Assembly (NCBI GenBank): GCA_013112575.1
Contig: JABFGG010000004.1
Coordinates: forward strand, 186,001 to 250,000
Reading direction: 5' to 3'
Origin: Chloroflexota bacterium
GTDB lineage: Bacteria > Chloroflexota > Anaerolineae > Anaerolineales > UBA11579
DNA length: 64,000 nt
Position numbers and translations under genes: made by a program. The stretch's first letter is position 1; the number at the start of each line of letters is the position of its first letter. Of the stretch, positions 62,285 to 64,000 are shown piece after piece. The notes beneath the pieces are model-generated. The model ran no database searches and was not told the origin of the DNA. It saw only the letters and a program-made list of their open reading frames with translations.

Positions 62285-63196
62285 TTATGAGAGGGGTGAT
62301 TTGAAATCATAGATGCCATCGATTATGCCCCAGCGATGGGCGTTTGTGCATTCCAAATAATCTTTGTCAGTATCGGGGAGGGGCTGGGCGCATTGGGGGC
62401 ACTGGAAGAAGCTGTCTGCAGCGGCCTTTTGGCCCTCAGCATTGGCCTGGGATTTGACGAATACGCTGGGCGAAAGCTGCCAGAGGTCACCTGTCCATTG
62501 CGCCAGGCTGTCCAACCAGGCCAGGATGGCTACTGGGACAGTGCGTTTGAGGAAGCCTATACGGTAGTGGGAAACGGTGAGCTGGCGTTTGATGGAAAAG
62601 CCAATCTCTTGGAGCCATTGGCGCACCGCTGCCGGGTGGAAATCAAAATTGAGGGCCACAAATTCGACCGGTTCGCGAGTGAAAGGGCTCCAATCCTGGC
62701 GTCGAAATAGATAACGCAGGATAGCTTTGAGGTTGAGTTTGTTGGCAAATTCGAGGATGAAGGTGCCGCCCGGCTGCATCACGCGCCTGACCTCGGCCAA
62801 AGCTTTGGGAGCATCGGCCATGTGGTGCAAGACGCGGATCATGGTGGCACCATCAAAGAGGCTGCCCACAAAAGGCATCTTGTATACGTCTGTGGCAACG
62901 TAAATGTAACGCTCGCTACGTCCCAGGCGTTGTTGGGCCTGTTGTAATTGTGTGCGGGAGTAGTCCATCACGACTATCCGCTGGTAGCCATGATAGCGGG
63001 GCGTGTTGCGACCCGCACCAGCACCAACTTCAAGCATCAATTCCCCACTAGCGGGCAACAGGCGTTTTAAGGCAATGGCTTCGACGCGGTCTTCATAAGC
63101 CCTGCCGCCTTCATCCCAAAAACTGCTCTGGTAGTCTGACCCTTCGTAATCACATACGGGTGGCCGGTCTTCACCGCGTTCAAGCGGTTTCGACAT
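62285..63196 (-). CDS. SAM-dependent methyltransferase with C-terminal zinc knuckle
   Basis: 303 residues. Class I methyltransferase core: [16 protein letters not shown] (motif I), [52 protein letters not shown]. After a helical linker the C-terminus has [24 protein letters not shown], a Trm112-like Cys/His knuckle usually N-terminal in RlmA-type enzymes. It overlaps the UDP-glucose dehydrogenase gene by 17 bases and is co-transcribed with it, which favours a role in polysaccharide or lipid glycan modification; target unknown. Confidence 0.82.
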   Translation of the reverse strand: MSKPLERGEDRPPVCDYEGSDYQSSFWDEGGRAYEDRVEAIALKRLLPASGELMLEVGAGAGRNTPRYHGYQRIVVMDYSRTQLQQAQQRLGRSERYIYVATDVYKMPFVGSLFDGATMIRVLHHMADAPKALAEVRRVMQPGGTFILEFANKLNLKAILRYLFRRQDWSPFTREPVEFVALNFDFHPAAVRQWLQEIGFSIKRQLTVSHYRIGFLKRTVPVAILAWLDSLAQWTGDLWQLSPSVFVKSQANAEGQKAAADSFFQCPQCAQPLPDTDKDYLECTNAHRWGIIDGIYDFKSPLS

Positions 63197-64000
63197 CTTG
63201 CTCCTGGATGGTCATCCCATTGCTGCCATTGCCATTGTAGCCGCGACCCAGGCCACGATAGACAAAGCCATCCATTTGCATCTTGTCGGGGTCGTATATG
63301 TTACGGCCATCAAAGATGACCGGCTGTTTCATACTGGCCTTGATGCTTTCCAGGTCCAGATTCTTGAACTCATTCCATTCCGTGGCAACGACGAGGGCGT
63401 CGCTACCTTTAGCAAGGTCGTAAGGATTATCTACCATCTCGACACCCGGCATCATGGGGCTGGCGACTTCCATGGAAACGGGATCATAGCCACGCACAGT
63501 GGCACCCCCGGCGATCAAACCTTCGGCAATGTCAACCGAGGGCGCATCGCGCATGTCATCCGTGTTGGGCTTAAAGGCCAGGCCCAGCAGGCCGATGGTC
63601 TTACCACTAAGATCGCCGCCCAGCATTTCTTTAACACGCTCCACAACCAGCGGGCGACGCGTTTCATTGGTGCTCATAACCGAATTGAGGATAGTGGGTT
63701 CAATACCCATCTCCTCTGCCATGAAAGCCAGAGCTTTGACGTCTTTGGGGAAACATGAACCGCCATAACCGAGACCAGCATTAAGGAAGTGGGGGCCAAT
63801 ACGATCATCGAAACCCATGCCGGCAGCTACTTCTTTGACATCGGCACCCAGGGCTTCGCAAATGTTGGCGATCTCATTAATGAAGGAGATCTTGGTGGCC
63901 AGGAAGGCATTGGAAGCGTACTTGATCATTTCAGCGGTACGTAGGTTGGTGATTACGATGGGGGCGCGCAGCGGCAGATGCAGTTGAGCAACCTTGTCAG
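63180..64000 (-). CDS. UDP-glucose 6-dehydrogenase, 5' end beyond the window
   Basis: The frame is open to the right edge (residues before ATG 63929 read [12 protein letters not shown] and match the family), so the N-terminal NAD domain is missing. Present are [29 protein letters not shown], the catalytic cysteine in [40 protein letters not shown] and the C-terminal UDP-binding [14 protein letters not shown] and [14 protein letters not shown]. It oxidises UDP-glucose to UDP-glucuronate for envelope polysaccharides. GDP-mannose dehydrogenase is less likely. Confidence 0.92.
   Translation of the reverse strand, partial: DKVAQLHLPLRAPIVITNLRTAEMIKYASNAFLATKISFINEIANICEALGADVKEVAAGMGFDDRIGPHFLNAGLGYGGSCFPKDVKALAFMAEEMGIEPTILNSVMSTNETRRPLVVERVKEMLGGDLSGKTIGLLGLAFKPNTDDMRDAPSVDIAEGLIAGGATVRGYDPVSMEVASPMMPGVEMVDNPYDLAKGSDALVVATEWNEFKNLDLESIKASMKQPVIFDGRNIYDPDKMQMDGFVYRGLGRGYNGNGSNGMTIQEQDVETA

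Overview
The window is 64 kb of a bacterial chromosome, most likely from an uncultured member of the Chloroflexota (Anaerolineae-like). This is inferred from gene content: a fused alpha-beta glycyl-tRNA synthetase, lipoproteins with Thr/Pro-rich linkers, paired DprE1/DprE2-like enzymes, GAF-type sensor kinases, and dense palindromic intergenic repeats built on a GTAGGGGCG...CGCCC frame. No marker gene fixes the genus. Genes start with ATG, GTG or TTG, several join by 4-base ATGA/TTGA overlaps, and several appear to be leaderless (TATAAT-like box 6-8 bases before the start codon).

Layout. 1-2.7 kb: the end of an RmlD-like reductase and two peptide-type ABC permeases. 2.9-6.6 kb: DprE2-like SDR, DprE1-like flavoprotein, lipB, then an FHA protein under its own strong promoter. 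6.6-20.3 kb: a lipoprotein peptidase, class V aminotransferase, membrane protein, a NarL/NarX-type two-component pair plus a lone receiver protein, CoA-binding protein, GNAT, MscS channel, LysM protein, glycosyltransferase and glyQS. 20.4-26.8 kb: a DarT-like DNA ADP-ribosyltransferase without partner, a GAF histidine kinase, a polysaccharide deacetylase, and yebC-ruvC-mgtC-ruvA. 27-35.4 kb: J-domain protein, proC and a polyphosphate cluster (ppx/gppA, CHAD protein, ppk1, ppk2). 35.4-48.1 kb: a beta-propeller/SH3 lipoprotein, atpAGDC with a divergent mreB paralogue, a CBS protein, a small zinc-ribbon protein, rex, obg, nadD and an MFS transporter. 48.5-54.1 kb: a five-gene leftward operon (zinc phospholipase-like, membrane protein, GT2, rnhB, M1 peptidase). 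54.2-58.1 kb: an island of foreign-looking composition with short direct repeats, an AT-rich KAP-type membrane NTPase and a G-rich RepA-like ATPase. 58.5-64 kb: a SelW-like selenoprotein read through UGA, trpS, dtd, a dihydroorotate-dehydrogenase-like protein, a DsbA-like thioredoxin, a methyltransferase and UDP-glucose dehydrogenase (cut by the window end).

How it fits together. Energy status is a theme: Rex, the NADH/NAD+ sensor, has a near-perfect operator over its own promoter and a weaker one over the predicted atpA promoter, while the neighbouring cluster makes and breaks polyphosphate. The most notable single gene is the 84-residue CxxU selenoprotein, which an ordinary ORF search truncates. 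The most notable region is the KAP/RepA island, with a perfect 8-4-8 palindrome between the two divergent ATPases.
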